Assembly (NCBI GenBank): GCA_963703945.1
Contig: CAVPGM010000046.1
Location: 62,001 to 126,000, forward strand
Origin: JALORV01 sp963703945
Lineage (GTDB): Bacteria; Pseudomonadota; Gammaproteobacteria; Burkholderiales; Burkholderiaceae_F
Direction: 5' to 3'
Length of the DNA: 64,000 bases
Within the stretch, counting starts at the first letter, position 1. Each line of letters begins with the position of its first letter. The notes under the pieces were generated by a model. It was not told where the DNA came from. It was given only the letters and a program-made list of their open reading frames with translations, and did not search any database. Both the position numbers and the translations under genes were made by a program. Below are positions 50,139-58,120 of the stretch, one piece after another.

Positions 50139-50609
50139 ATGCGGAAGTTCGCCACGCCGGAGATTCTCTTTGCGGCGTTTGTTGTCGTCTCTGTCATCGC
50201 AGGACTCAGCCTGGCAGCGCTTGAGGGGGAGCGGGATCGGCACGCCGGTTTGGAGGCACTACTGCTCTTATCATTTTTCTCAGTCATTCCCCTACTCATC
50301 GCTGCCGCGATTGCTGAAAGGCGCGAAGTTCGAGAAGCCTCCGAAGGAGTGCACCGATCCTCCCAAGGTTCTGCCTTCCTTACTCCACTGAGGCTATTCC
50401 TGTTTGGTATCGCCTCGGAAGGAATCAGCCGCCTAGGTCAACAACTCGCCTCGACCAACCATGGCAGTCTCTTGGCCATTCTTTTGGATGTGCTATCCGC
50501 CGCTGCCATGCCCTCTATATTGGCGTCGCTCATTTGGGTGCTTGTGCGTTGGACAAGCCGCGGAGAAGTTGAGGTTGCCAATGCTCCGTTCATTCAGCGG
50601 TCACAATGA
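50139..50609 (+). CDS. Cassette gene: membrane protein of unknown function
   Basis: 156 residues from the ATG at 50139, 9 bp after the attC crossover box; no ribosome site is obvious. Membrane segments: ATPEILFAAFVVVSVIAGLSL (~5-27), LEALLLLSFFSVIPLLIAAAI (~40-60), and two weaker ones (LRLFLFGIASEG; ILLDVLSAAAMPSILASLIW). A charged cytoplasmic-type stretch lies between. No family recognised. GCCTAAC follows the stop by one base. Confidence 0.7.
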   Translation: MRKFATPEILFAAFVVVSVIAGLSLAALEGERDRHAGLEALLLLSFFSVIPLLIAAAIAERREVREASEGVHRSSQGSAFLTPLRLFLFGIASEGISRLGQQLASTNHGSLLAILLDVLSAAAMPSILASLIWVLVRWTSRGEVEVANAPFIQRSQ

Positions 50610-50610
50610 C

Positions 50611-50617
50611 GCCTAAC
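50611..50617 (+). repeat. attC site 3, left box only
   Basis: GCCTAAC directly after the membrane-protein cassette. No matching R' follows until 52261, beyond the IS110-family gene, so this attC is interrupted or was truncated. Confidence 0.6.
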
Positions 50618-50660
50618 CCATCTGCAAGGACTTCTCCTGCTAGTCAAGCACTGAAGTGAT

Positions 50661-50692
50661 ATGACGCCCGCGCCAGCGGGCGTCATTGTTTT
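50661..50692. terminator. Strong hairpin with T-run
   Basis: ATGACGCCCGC (50661-50671) pairs perfectly with GCGGGCGTCAT (50676-50686) over the 4-base loop GCCA, followed by TGTTTT. A rho-independent terminator on the plus strand. Confidence 0.75.
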
Positions 50693-52260
50693 GGCGGTCC
50701 GGTCGCGTTGCGTGATTTGTCGAACATGGATCACTCGCTCTGCTGTGCGCCTGTCTTGCTGCTTGTCAGAAGTGGACTGCAGTTCTGCAACCGGCCTTGT
50801 GGCGTCGTGATATCTGACGCGGGCCACCATACGAGTCGCACGCGGGATCCCAATTCGCTTATCGGCCGCGCGGCGGTGCGCTGATCGGGCGCAGCCGCGT
50901 GGGTGCGGGCCAACGGGTTAGCCGGGGTGTTCCCACGTTCGGTCTGACCTCTGCAAGCTATGAGGGGCGCAGCCGTTTCGATGTTCAGGCGCGAGCCATC
51001 GACAGCGCCACCGTTGTGGCTGCCCGCGGATGCCGCCGCCAGGCATTCGGATCGAAGTGCTGGTCGCGCGTCAGCATCGCCCACAGGATGCGCGCGTGCT
51101 TGTTGGCGATGGCGATCAGCGTCTTGTGATAGCCCTTGCGCGCATAGAGGGCCGCAATCCAGCGTTGCAAGTGGGTTGCCTTCTCGGGCGGCGTCTTCAA
51201 CGCCACCTGCAGCGCACTGCGAGCGCCCTGGACCAACAGGCCGCGCAGATAGGCATCACCGCGCCGGCTGCTGTCACCCAGCCTGGTCTTGCCGCCGGAG
51301 CTGGCCTGGCGTGGTGTCAGCCCGAGCCAGGCGCCGAGCTGACGGCCGTGGCGGAAGAGCTTCGGATCCGGCACGGTGGCAACGAATGCGCTCGCGGTGA
51401 GCACGCCGACGCCCAGCACTTCGCGGACCCGGCGTGCAGAGTCGTTGTCACGCGCATGCGCCGCGATCTCGACATCGCAGCGCTCGATGCGCGCATGGAG
51501 GGCCGCAAACTGCTCGCGCGCTTCCAGTAGCAGTGCGCGCACCGGTGTCGGCACCCGTTCATCCGTGCTCAGGCTGGGCAGGGCCTTGAGCAGTCGGTCG
51601 CTGGACAGCGCGATCGCGATGCCGAACTCGGCCAGCAGCCCGCGCAGGCGGTTGATCAGCGCGGTGCGCTCCTCATTGAAGCCGGCGCGTGCCCGGTGCC
51701 AGGACAGGATCGCCTGCTGCTCGACGGTCTTGACCGGCACGAAGCGCATCGTGGGCTGGCGCGTGGCGATGGCGATGGCCAGCGCATCGTTGCCGTCGTT
51801 CTTGCCACCCTGGCGAAACGGCACCACGAACTCGGCGGCGATCAGGCGGACCCCATGGCCGCGGGCGGCAAAGTAGCGACCCCAGTGATGCGCGCTGCCG
51901 CAGGCTTCCATCGCGACAGTGCTGGGCGCCAGCGCCGCGGCCCAGCGCTCGAACGCCGCTCGCCGCAGGACCTTGCGCTCGAGCACTGCACCGCGTGCAT
52001 CGAGCACGCACACGGCGAACACTTCCTTGGCCAGGTCGATGCCGACGGTAGTAATCTCTTCCATGACTTCCCCTCCCGGTTCGGATTGATGACGACGAAT
52101 CTCAATCGTGGCACTTCGATGCCGTGCGACCTCCGGGTCGCTTCGGGACGGGGAAGTCCCTCGTATTCGCTAAAGCGGACACGCAACGGCATGCCACGCA
52201 TGGCCCTCAGCTCATTCTGGACCATGCATGTCCTGCCGCTGCGTGCCGCTTCGCTCAAAC
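50693..52260 (-). mobile_element. IS110-family insertion sequence between the two ends of an attC (bounds approximate)
   Basis: The transposase gene (50985-52064) has about 200 bp of non-coding sequence upstream and up to ~290 bp downstream. IS110/IS1111 elements carry non-coding ends that specify a guide RNA, and an IS1111 subgroup is known to target attC sites. The exact ends cannot be fixed because these elements lack long inverted repeats and often make no target duplication. Confidence 0.6.
50985..52064 (-). CDS. IS110-family transposase (DEDD/serine recombinase type)
   Basis: 359 residues, full length, with GGGAGGGGAAGTC upstream of the ATG. The N-terminal RuvC-like DEDD domain shows TVGIDLAKEVFAVCVLD, VAMEACGSAHHWGR and GGKNDGNDALAIAIATRQ. 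The C-terminal Tnp_20-type domain shows GVGVLTASAFVATVPDP, then LGLTPRQASSGGKTRLGDSS, RRGDAYLRGLLVQGARSAL with the catalytic serine region. No frameshift, so it may be active. It is antiparallel to the cassette genes. Confidence 0.93.
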   Translation of the reverse strand: MEEITTVGIDLAKEVFAVCVLDARGAVLERKVLRRAAFERWAAALAPSTVAMEACGSAHHWGRYFAARGHGVRLIAAEFVVPFRQGGKNDGNDALAIAIATRQPTMRFVPVKTVEQQAILSWHRARAGFNEERTALINRLRGLLAEFGIAIALSSDRLLKALPSLSTDERVPTPVRALLLEAREQFAALHARIERCDVEIAAHARDNDSARRVREVLGVGVLTASAFVATVPDPKLFRHGRQLGAWLGLTPRQASSGGKTRLGDSSRRGDAYLRGLLVQGARSALQVALKTPPEKATHLQRWIAALYARKGYHKTLIAIANKHARILWAMLTRDQHFDPNAWRRHPRAATTVALSMARA

Positions 52261-52267
52261 GTTGGGC
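52261..52267 (+). repeat. attC site 3, right box
   Basis: GTTGGGC preceded by TTCGCTCAAAC, the usual attC right half. It pairs with GCCCAAC, whereas the left box at 50611 is GCCTAAC, so the two halves may come from different sites. Confidence 0.65.
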
Positions 52268-52297
52268 GACACTCAGGAATCGCGAGGAGGCTCCGTC

Positions 52298-52810
52298 ATG
52301 AACGCTGACGATCTGCGGTCTGTTCAGGCTCCTTTGAAGGAACGCTATCGCGAAGCACCCGAAGCGGCGCTAATCACTCTGCGCGCGCAAGGCCGCATTG
52401 GAGAGGGCGTCAGCTGCAAGATCGAAACGGGCAAAGCACTTGTCGTCGCCGGGCTGCATCCGGCCACCGGCGGAAATGGACAAGCCGCCTGTTCTGGGGA
52501 CATGCTGCTCGAAGCTCTGGTGGCCTGCGCAGGCGTCACGCTCAATGCCGTCGCCACGGCGCTCGGCATCGAACTGCGAGACGCTTCGCTCCAAGCTGAA
52601 GGCGATCTCGACTTTCGCGGAACGCTGGGTCTGTCAAAGGAGGTTCCCGTCGGCTTCCAGAGCATTCGCCTGCAGTTCACGCTTGACACCGAAGCGTCGG
52701 AGGAGCAGCTCGCCACGCTTCTGCGCCTTACGGAGAGGTACTGTGTTGTTTACCAAACGCTGTCGCACCCGCCGGCTCTGCTGGTGACCCGCAAACGCGG
52801 TCCAGCCTGA
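52298..52810 (+). CDS. Cassette gene: OsmC-family protein
   Basis: 170 residues from the ATG at 52298 after GCGAGGAGGCTCCGTC. The OsmC/Ohr fold is marked by GLHPATGGNGQAACSGDMLL, then EALVACAGVTLNAVATALG with the first redox Cys region, a beta segment LQAEGDLDFRGTLGL, and LLRLTERYCVVYQTLS with the second Cys. These proteins reduce organic hydroperoxides with paired cysteines. Ends 18 bp before attC 4. Confidence 0.9.
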   Translation: MNADDLRSVQAPLKERYREAPEAALITLRAQGRIGEGVSCKIETGKALVVAGLHPATGGNGQAACSGDMLLEALVACAGVTLNAVATALGIELRDASLQAEGDLDFRGTLGLSKEVPVGFQSIRLQFTLDTEASEEQLATLLRLTERYCVVYQTLSHPPALLVTRKRGPA

Positions 52811-52827
52811 GCGCCATCCGCCATGAC

Positions 52828-52904
52828 GCCCAACCCTTCCATCGAGGGGCCGTCCACAAGCGGGCTTCGCCCACTTGCGGCCGCCCCTCACGTCAAACGT
52901 TGGG
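52828..52904 (+). repeat. attC site 4 (77 bp)
   Basis: GCCCAAC (52828-52834) and GTTGGGC (52898-52904), exactly complementary; the body CCCTTCCATCGAGGGGCCGT and GGCCGCCCCTCACGTCAAAC is nearly identical to the site at 27349. Confidence 0.92.
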
Positions 52905-52989
52905 CCGTCGCCCCCGTTGATAGCAGCGGGAGACCTATGGTCGGGGATGTCTGGCTGCGCGTCGCGACTCTCCGCGGCAGAAGGCGAGA

Positions 52990-53475
52990 ATGATTAAGCT
53001 CACGATCCCTGGATTTGGACCACTCGCAATACATCGGGTCGTGACCGACTATACGGGCACGCACTCCTTCCAAGGGGTTGTGAGGAGAAGCGTAAGGACG
53101 CGCCTCGCCCGACTTGGCCGCCTGGTCGAGGTCCACGTGCTCACCGTGGACACCTTCGGTACTGCACGTCGCGAACTTGCGCGACTGCCCGTCGAGCTGC
53201 ACTTTCTAAACAACAAGAGACGTAACGACAAAGAGAAGCAACGGTTCGTCCTCAAATATGAGCCGAAGCATGTGGCAGCGTTTGGCAATGGAACTATAGA
53301 TCGGTTGCTGCTGAAAACCGTGCGCGATGCCGGAGGTCTCGCAGTGGCTGTCGATAACGGCGAAGGTTGCGCGCTTGACGCGATCCTCAACGCCAATATT
53401 CTTGTCCATGGCTCTGAGCAAGCTTTGGATCTACTACTCGAGCCGAACAGCTGTAAAGCGACGCTTCGTTTTTGA
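52990..53475 (+). CDS. Cassette gene: HAD-superfamily hydrolase-like protein
   Basis: 161 residues. It resembles the short soluble P-type-ATPase-like HAD proteins: IKLTIPGFGPLAIHRVVTDY then TGTH (motif I with Asp), VHVLTVDTFGTARRELARLP (motif II region), and HVAAFGNGTIDRLLLKTVRD with AVDNGEGCALDAILNANILV (motif IV area). In relatives I recall the acidic pair GNGRND; here the residue is GNGTID, keeping the Asp. A small phosphatase or a degenerate member; substrate unknown. It lacks a clear Shine-Dalgarno. Confidence 0.82.
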   Translation: MIKLTIPGFGPLAIHRVVTDYTGTHSFQGVVRRSVRTRLARLGRLVEVHVLTVDTFGTARRELARLPVELHFLNNKRRNDKEKQRFVLKYEPKHVAAFGNGTIDRLLLKTVRDAGGLAVAVDNGEGCALDAILNANILVHGSEQALDLLLEPNSCKATLRF

Positions 53476-53545
53476 TGCGTCAGGGCACCGGCACAGGAGC
53501 GGGTCGGATGCAAGGACGGTTCGGCGCGTATGTTTCGACTGGCGG

Positions 53546-53615
53546 CCCAACTTCGCAGTCCACCGGACCGAAGCTCGCGTTGCTCGCTCCGGCCGGTGAC
53601 TGCGGGCGTTAGGCG
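53546..53615 (+). repeat. attC site 5 (70 bp, distinct family)
   Basis: GCCCAAC (53546-53552) and GTTAGGC (53609-53615). Inner arms CGCAGTC and CCGG pair with CCGG and GACTGCG; the sequence differs from the CCCTTCCATC family. Confidence 0.88.
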
Positions 53616-53627
53616 TCATAGGCCAGC

Positions 53628-53984
53628 ATGAGCCCTTATAGACATTCGGCCAGCCCCGCATTGGCCGATGGCACGCCCCCCGTCTTGCGGGGTCGCGCGC
53701 TCCAGATCGTTGATGCGCAGCGTCGCGTCCGAGCAAGCATCGACGTGCTACCCGGCACGACATTGCCGAGCGGTGAGGAGCATGCCGAAACCGTCTTGCT
53801 CCGGCTTAACACCGAGCGTGGCCGCCCGTCTGTGAAGATCGGCTCCTCCGAGCCGGTTTCTGGCCTGAGCCTGGCCGGGCCAACGGGCACGTCGGATACC
53901 TACGTAATCCTCCAGGCAAAGGGAACCAGCAGCTCTTTGAAGTTGAGGAACGAAGATCGCCGCGAACGGGTGGTTGAGCCCTAG
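53628..53984 (+). CDS. Cassette gene: conserved hypothetical beta-rich protein
   Basis: 118 residues, starting 12 bp after the attC box. Pattern LRGRALQIVDAQRRVRASID, then ETVLLRLNTERGRPSVKIGS, LSLAGPTGTSDTYVILQAKG and SLKLRNEDRRERVVEP. I recall this as a widespread unnamed beta-repeat protein, usually with a longer central loop. No signal peptide in this copy. Confidence 0.7.
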   Translation: MSPYRHSASPALADGTPPVLRGRALQIVDAQRRVRASIDVLPGTTLPSGEEHAETVLLRLNTERGRPSVKIGSSEPVSGLSLAGPTGTSDTYVILQAKGTSSSLKLRNEDRRERVVEP

Positions 53985-54014
53985 ATGGGCGCAGGGACGG
54001 TGCCCGCAGATGAC

Positions 54015-54092
54015 GCCTAACCCTTCCATCGAGCGGACGTCCTCCGGCAAGCTTCGCCTGCGTGCGGCCGCCGCGGATGTCAAACGTTAGAT
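54015..54092 (+). repeat. attC site 6 (78 bp)
   Basis: GCCTAAC (54015-54021) and GTTAGAT (54086-54092). Body of the CCCTTCCATCGAGCGGACGT family with GGATGTCAAAC at the right. Confidence 0.88.
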
Positions 54093-54099
54093 TGCAGCA

Positions 54100-55431
54100 A
54101 TGGCTCGCGCCGCCTTGCTCTATCTAGCTATCACGACATTGCTCGCTGCTTGCCCCCCAATTTCCCAGGCCGACGAGCACGACTCTTTGAGCGTCGAACA
54201 GAGAGCTGCGGACTTCGCCACCTTCTGCCGCTTTGTCGAAGAGGAGTACGCGTACTTCGATCTAAAGAGGACCGACTGGGGGCAGGTATGCAAGTTCTAC
54301 GCGCCTCAAGTGACAAGCGCGACTGATCGGGCCGCGTACATCGAACTTCTCGAACAGGCACTTGGCGAACTCTACGATTCGCACGCTCACCTCGGCACAA
54401 ATACACGAAGGTCTTATCGCCTCGTACCGACACAGACGGATCTGTTTGCCACTTGGAAGGATGGTAGAGCGGTCATTTTGGATGTGCGCAGAAGCTCAGG
54501 AGCCGAACGCGCAGGCCTGCTTCCAGGGATGGAAGTGATGGAAATCAACGGTGAAGCTACCGAGAACGCCGTACGCTCCATCGAGCCGAAGTTTCTCTCG
54601 CGCGAAGACTCGGCTGCGCGCGAGTGGGCACTCCAGGTCGCATTGGCCGGACGCCGCGATCGCGAGGTCATGCGACTCTTGACCAGGATGGGCGACAGCG
54701 TTCGCGAATTCGCGTTTGTCCCTGGCGATTCCGAACCGAGCCCAATACTCTCGTATCGCGTTATCCGCGGGGTGGGCTATGTGCGCATCAACAACTCACT
54801 CGGCCAGCAAGAACTCGTGCGAGCCTTTGACAAATTCCTTGCGGAATTTCCCGATGTACAAGCCTTGGTGATCGACTTGCGCGACACCCCAAGCGGAGGG
54901 AACTCCGCTGTTGCGCGGGGCATCATGGGTCGTCTCGTCGACAAGATGCTTCCGTACCAACGACACGAGCTCGTGGCTGAGTTTCGCAGTACCGGAATCC
55001 GCCGCGTATGGGATGAATACGTAGCTCCGCGGGGATCACCGTTCCTGAAGCCGATCGTTGTGCTGGTTGGTCGATGGACGGGCAGCATGGGCGAGGGTCT
55101 GGCCATCGGCCTGAACGCCACGCGCGGCGCCCTGGTATTGGGCCAGCCAATGGCTCACCTGCTTGGAGCAAACGGAGAAGCGGTCTTGCCGCACTCGAGG
55201 ATCGTTGTGCGCGTGCCCACGGAGAAGCTGTTTCACATCGACGGCACGCCTCGCGAGGCGATCGTTCCTTGTGCCATATCGTCTGCGGATCCAGACTCAC
55301 TTGCTCAGGATCGGGACCTTGGGGCGGCGATTGCCTCGGCCTTGCAATTGAGCGCGTTGAAATCCAACGCTTCGCTCCGGCCGCCTTGTTACGGCCTGCG
55401 GGCTCCGCACGCGGCTGAGCTCAAACGTTAG
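54100..55431 (+). CDS. Cassette gene: exported S41-family (C-terminal processing) peptidase-like protein
   Basis: 443 residues, 7 bp after the attC box. The signal region is LLYLAITTLLAACPPISQA, which also fits a lipobox (LLAAC). A helical N-terminal domain (YAYFDLKRTDWGQVCKFYAP, YDSHAHLGTNTRRSYRLVP) and a PDZ-like part (VRRSSGAERAGLLPGMEVME) precede the tail-protease domain (GVGYVRINNSLGQQELVRAF, LVIDLRDTPSGGNSAVARGI, VLVGRWTGSMGEGLAIGLNA). The GSMGEG segment fits the catalytic Ser region. The last ~22 residues and the stop are encoded by the attC. Confidence 0.87.
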   Translation: MARAALLYLAITTLLAACPPISQADEHDSLSVEQRAADFATFCRFVEEEYAYFDLKRTDWGQVCKFYAPQVTSATDRAAYIELLEQALGELYDSHAHLGTNTRRSYRLVPTQTDLFATWKDGRAVILDVRRSSGAERAGLLPGMEVMEINGEATENAVRSIEPKFLSREDSAAREWALQVALAGRRDREVMRLLTRMGDSVREFAFVPGDSEPSPILSYRVIRGVGYVRINNSLGQQELVRAFDKFLAEFPDVQALVIDLRDTPSGGNSAVARGIMGRLVDKMLPYQRHELVAEFRSTGIRRVWDEYVAPRGSPFLKPIVVLVGRWTGSMGEGLAIGLNATRGALVLGQPMAHLLGANGEAVLPHSRIVVRVPTEKLFHIDGTPREAIVPCAISSADPDSLAQDRDLGAAIASALQLSALKSNASLRPPCYGLRAPHAAELKR

Positions 55432-55433
55432 AT
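55362..55433 (+). repeat. attC site 7 (72 bp), within the end of the peptidase gene
   Basis: ATCCAAC (55362-55368) and GTTAGAT (55427-55433). Inner arms GCTTCGCTCCGGCCGCC and GGCCTGCGGGCTCCGCAC pair partly; CTCAAAC precedes R'. The peptidase stop TAG is in the R' box. Confidence 0.78.
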
Positions 55434-55729
55434 GCGCGCGCTCGCCAACGTCGTTGGGCTCGCGTCACACTATTCGCCGCGTTGGGTCGGTCGGAAGGGC
55501 TCGTCACAGTTCCGCTTACCCCAAACCGAGCCATCACTGAGCGCCTTGCGACAATCAACGGCCCGCGCCAACACTCTCCCTCCGTCGAGGCTTCGGGGCG
55601 TTGGGCGGCTCAACTGATCTGGCTGGCCAGCCGCAGCCGTCATCGCCGAGACTCGGGCCATGTCCAAACGCCACCCCAGCGCGGCGGAACTTGACGTAAC
55701 ACTTCTTCCGGAACTTCTAGGACGAGAAC
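55434..55729. other. Gene-free 5' part of a cassette with attC-like debris
   Basis: No supported gene in ~300 bp. GTTGGGC occurs at 55453 and 55600 and GTTGGGT at 55481; CGCCAAC lies at 55443 and 55566. Short intervals of 45 and 41 bp between such boxes look like eroded attC sites whose cassette genes are lost. Confidence 0.4.
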
Positions 55730-56149
55730 ATGAAAAAGTTGGGCGCGAGCCAAGGCCAGCCGGCATCGGAACTCATCTCGAAAAGAATCGCCGAACTCGG
55801 GGACTGGCGCGGGAAGACCCTCAGCAGAATGCGCAAGCTCATCAAGGAAGCAGACCCGGACGTCGTCGAGGAGTGGAAGTGGATGGGCACTCCGATTTGG
55901 TCGCACGACGGCATCATCTGCACAGGCGAATCCTACAAAAATGTGGTGAAGCTTACCTTCGCAAAGGGAGCGTCTCTGAAGGATCCGGCCCGTCTCTTCA
56001 ACTCGAGTCTCGACGGAAACGTACGCCGCGCGATCGACATCCACGAAGGAGAAGAAGTTGACGAGTCCGCCTTCAAGGCTCTCGTTCGCCAAGCGGCCGC
56101 CCTCAACAGTTCTGGCAAGTCGAAACCTTCGAAGAAGGCGAAGTCCTAA
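55730..56149 (+). CDS. Cassette gene: DUF1801 family protein
   Basis: 139 residues from the ATG at 55730. The YdhG-like pattern is LGDWRGKTLSRMRKLIKEAD, then VVEEWKWMGTPIWSHDGIIC, YKNVVKLTFAKGASLKDPAR and GNVRRAIDIHEGEEVDESAF; a lysine-rich tail follows. Family function is unknown; structures show a small alpha/beta fold. The stop TAA is in the R'' box of attC 8. Confidence 0.88.
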   Translation: MKKLGASQGQPASELISKRIAELGDWRGKTLSRMRKLIKEADPDVVEEWKWMGTPIWSHDGIICTGESYKNVVKLTFAKGASLKDPARLFNSSLDGNVRRAIDIHEGEEVDESAFKALVRQAAALNSSGKSKPSKKAKS

Positions 56150-56231
56150 CACCTCGCTGGAGCGCACGCGTGAGCCATAAAGTGCCAAGCGCAAATCGCC
56201 GCAGCCGTGGCGTTCAGCTCAACGGTTAGGC
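56144..56231 (+). repeat. attC site 8 (88 bp)
   Basis: TCCTAAC (56144-56150, first base non-consensus) and GTTAGGC (56225-56231). Central arms around GCGCACGCGTGAGCC and CGCAGCCGTGGCG are imperfectly paired. Confidence 0.75.
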
Positions 56232-56292
56232 GTCACGAGCCACCTCCCACCCCTGAGCAGCGCTAGACTTCCCTTGTACTCGCACGGCCACT

Positions 56293-56913
56293 ATGCAATC
56301 CAAAGAGCACTGGGAACACGTCTATTCGACGAAGCCCGTCGAAAGTGTCAGCTGGTACCAGGAACACGCCGAGCAATCGCTCGCGCTCATTCGCAGCACC
56401 GGCGTTCCGCTCAGTGCATCCATCATCGACGTCGGCGGCGGTGCTTCCCGGCTAGTCGATGACCTTCTCGACCACGGCTACCTCTCTGTCACGGTGCTCG
56501 ATCTCGCTGGAGCCGCGCTGGAAGCGGCGAAGCGCCGCTTGGGCAGTCGCGCATCGTCGGTCACATGGCTTGAGGCCGACGTAACCACGGCAAGCCTTCG
56601 GGAGCACACCTTCGACATCTGGCACGACCGGGCAGTCTTTCACTTCCTGATCAGCGAAGAGGACCGAAGGGCTTACGTCGCCAACGTATTGCGTTCGGTG
56701 AAGCCCCAAGGTCATGTCATCGTCGCCACGTTCGCAGAGGATGGGCCCGCCCAGTGCAGTGGGCTTCCAGTCATGCGGTACTCGCCGGAGCAACTTCACA
56801 ACGAGTTTGGCGACTCGTTCGCACTGCTGAAGCAGGAGCGCGAGGCGCATCACACCCCCTTCGGCACGGTGCAGAAGTTCATCTACTGCTATTGCCGCGT
56901 CGCGCGAAGGTGA
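56293..56913 (+). CDS. Cassette gene: SAM-dependent methyltransferase
   Basis: 206 residues. Class I methyltransferase: motif I ASIIDVGGGASRLVDDLLDH, motif II VTVLDLAGAALEAAKRRLG, then TWLEADVTTASLREHTFDIW, the post-II WHDRAVFHFL, and VNPQ-like SVKPQGHVIVATFAEDGPAQ. The N-terminal HWEHVYSTKPVESVSWYQEH is a pattern I recall from cassette-like small methyltransferases. Substrate unknown. It has no strong ribosome site. Confidence 0.9.
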   Translation: MQSKEHWEHVYSTKPVESVSWYQEHAEQSLALIRSTGVPLSASIIDVGGGASRLVDDLLDHGYLSVTVLDLAGAALEAAKRRLGSRASSVTWLEADVTTASLREHTFDIWHDRAVFHFLISEEDRRAYVANVLRSVKPQGHVIVATFAEDGPAQCSGLPVMRYSPEQLHNEFGDSFALLKQEREAHHTPFGTVQKFIYCYCRVARR

Positions 56914-56918
56914 GTGAC

Positions 56919-56975
56919 GCCCAACCCCTTGGTCGACGCGATGCCGTTGGCCCCGCGCTACCTCGAACGTTAGGC
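56919..56975 (+). repeat. attC site 9 (57 bp)
   Basis: GCCCAAC (56919-56925) and GTTAGGC (56969-56975), with CTCGAAC before R'. At the short end of the usual attC size range. Confidence 0.85.
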
Positions 56976-57007
56976 CTCATCTCCAGCTGTGTTCGTGGAG
57001 GGTAGCA

Positions 57008-57571
57008 ATGAAGATTCGACGAGTGACTACGGGGCACAACGCGCAGGGCAAGGCCGTCTTTGTCAGCGACACCGCAGTCGAAGGCGTCACCTTTGCCCTG
57101 CTTCCGGGAGCCGCGTTCCACAGACTTTGGGGTGCTGACCGCGTGCCCGAGTTTCCAGATAGCGGTTCCCCGCCTGCGTACACGGAGTACTTCCCGGCAC
57201 TCGGCGGATTCCGCTTCATGACGTTCACCGTCGCGCCGCAGTTGCAGAATCAACTTACACAAGTGGATCGACAAATCCTGAATGCAGAGTTCGAAGCCAA
57301 ACTGCCCGGCCTCACCGAGCACATGGAACGCAAGAGCCCCGGCATGCACACGACCAACACCATCGACTTCGAGTACATCATCTCTGGTGAGGTGTGGCTG
57401 GAGCTGGATGACGGTGCATCCGTTCACCTGCGCGCCGGAGATACCGTTGTCCAGAACGGCACACGGCATGCCTGGCGCAACAAGGCCTCTGAACCTTGTC
57501 ACATCGTGGTGTTCATGGTGGGTGTTCCGCGCACCCCGTCGGGGCTTGAAGTCGCACGGGCGGCATCGTGA
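57008..57571 (+). CDS. Cassette gene: cupin-domain protein
   Basis: 187 residues from the ATG at 57008 after GTGGAGGGTAGCA. The N-terminal half is a degenerate domain (IRRVTTGHNAQGKAVFVSDT, FHRLWGADRVPEF). The C-terminal cupin barrel has GMHTTNTIDFEYIISGEVWL then VHLRAGDTVVQNGTRHAWRN with His and Glu residues for a metal. Similar proteins occur near oxidoreductases; reaction unknown. Confidence 0.88.
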   Translation: MKIRRVTTGHNAQGKAVFVSDTAVEGVTFALLPGAAFHRLWGADRVPEFPDSGSPPAYTEYFPALGGFRFMTFTVAPQLQNQLTQVDRQILNAEFEAKLPGLTEHMERKSPGMHTTNTIDFEYIISGEVWLELDDGASVHLRAGDTVVQNGTRHAWRNKASEPCHIVVFMVGVPRTPSGLEVARAAS

Positions 57572-57587
57572 GTCGGGCCGCAATGGC

Positions 57588-57608
57588 GCCTGAGTAGTAA
57601 CGTCAGGC
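57588..57608 (+). repeat. Eroded attC-like site 10
   Basis: GCCTGAG (57588-57594) and GTCAGGC (57602-57608) face each other with only 7 bp between; each differs from GCCTAAC/GTTAGGC by one or two bases. It sits where an attC is expected between the cupin and RidA genes. Confidence 0.4.
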
Positions 57609-57654
57609 CTCAGGGAACAGTCCCTTCTATCTTCGACGCGCTAAAAGGAAGCAA

Positions 57655-58035
57655 ATGGCCCGTCAAATTGTGTTCACGGCAAAAGCGGCCAAGCCTCCGC
57701 CGGCGTACAGCCAAGCGGTCAAAGCGGCCGGGCTGGTCTTCGTATCAGGCACTGGCCCAAATGATCCCGCCACGGGTGCTATCAAGGGCGTAACCATTCA
57801 GGAGCAAACCCGGCAGTGCCTGACCAACATACAAGCCATCCTCGAGGAGGCGGGCAGTTCGTTGGACAAAATCGTCAGCGTCACAATCGTGCTCGCTGAC
57901 GAAGACGACTTCGCCGGCATGAATGAGGAATGGCTCAAGTGGTTTCCTTCCAATCCGCCAGCTCGTCAGGGCGCCAAGTTACCCGTGCGCATTCCTGGCC
58001 TGAAGGTTTCCATTGCGGCAATCGCCGAGGCCTGA
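57655..58035 (+). CDS. Cassette gene: RidA/YjgF-family protein
   Basis: 126 residues, with AAAAGGAAGCAA before the ATG. RQIVFTAKAAKPPPAYSQAV then KAAGLVFVSGTGPNDPATGA, QTRQCLTNIQAILEEAGSSL, and VRIPGLKVSIAAIAEA. The arginine in LPVRIPG occupies the place of the substrate-binding Arg. RidA proteins deaminate reactive enamine intermediates. Stop TGA lies in the R'' box of attC 11. Confidence 0.92.
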   Translation: MARQIVFTAKAAKPPPAYSQAVKAAGLVFVSGTGPNDPATGAIKGVTIQEQTRQCLTNIQAILEEAGSSLDKIVSVTIVLADEDDFAGMNEEWLKWFPSNPPARQGAKLPVRIPGLKVSIAAIAEA

Positions 58036-58106
58036 CCCTTTGTTCCACCTGACGTGCTACGGCTGGCTGCGCCAGCCCCGCACGTAGGTGAACTCGAACG
58101 TTATCC
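58030..58106 (+). repeat. attC site 11 (77 bp) with a strong central hairpin
   Basis: GCCTGAC (58030-58036) and GTTATCC (58100-58106), both departing from consensus. The middle is an excellent nested palindrome: CACCT/AGGTG, GTGC/GCAC and GGCTGGC/GCCAGCC around a 3-base loop. CTCGAAC precedes R'. Confidence 0.75.
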
Positions 58107-58120
58107 GGAAGACATCCAAT

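Noticed and set aside
55432..55617. 61-codon plus frame starting at the attC 7 box
   Set aside because: Low-complexity text and no ribosome site; more likely cassette leader or debris.
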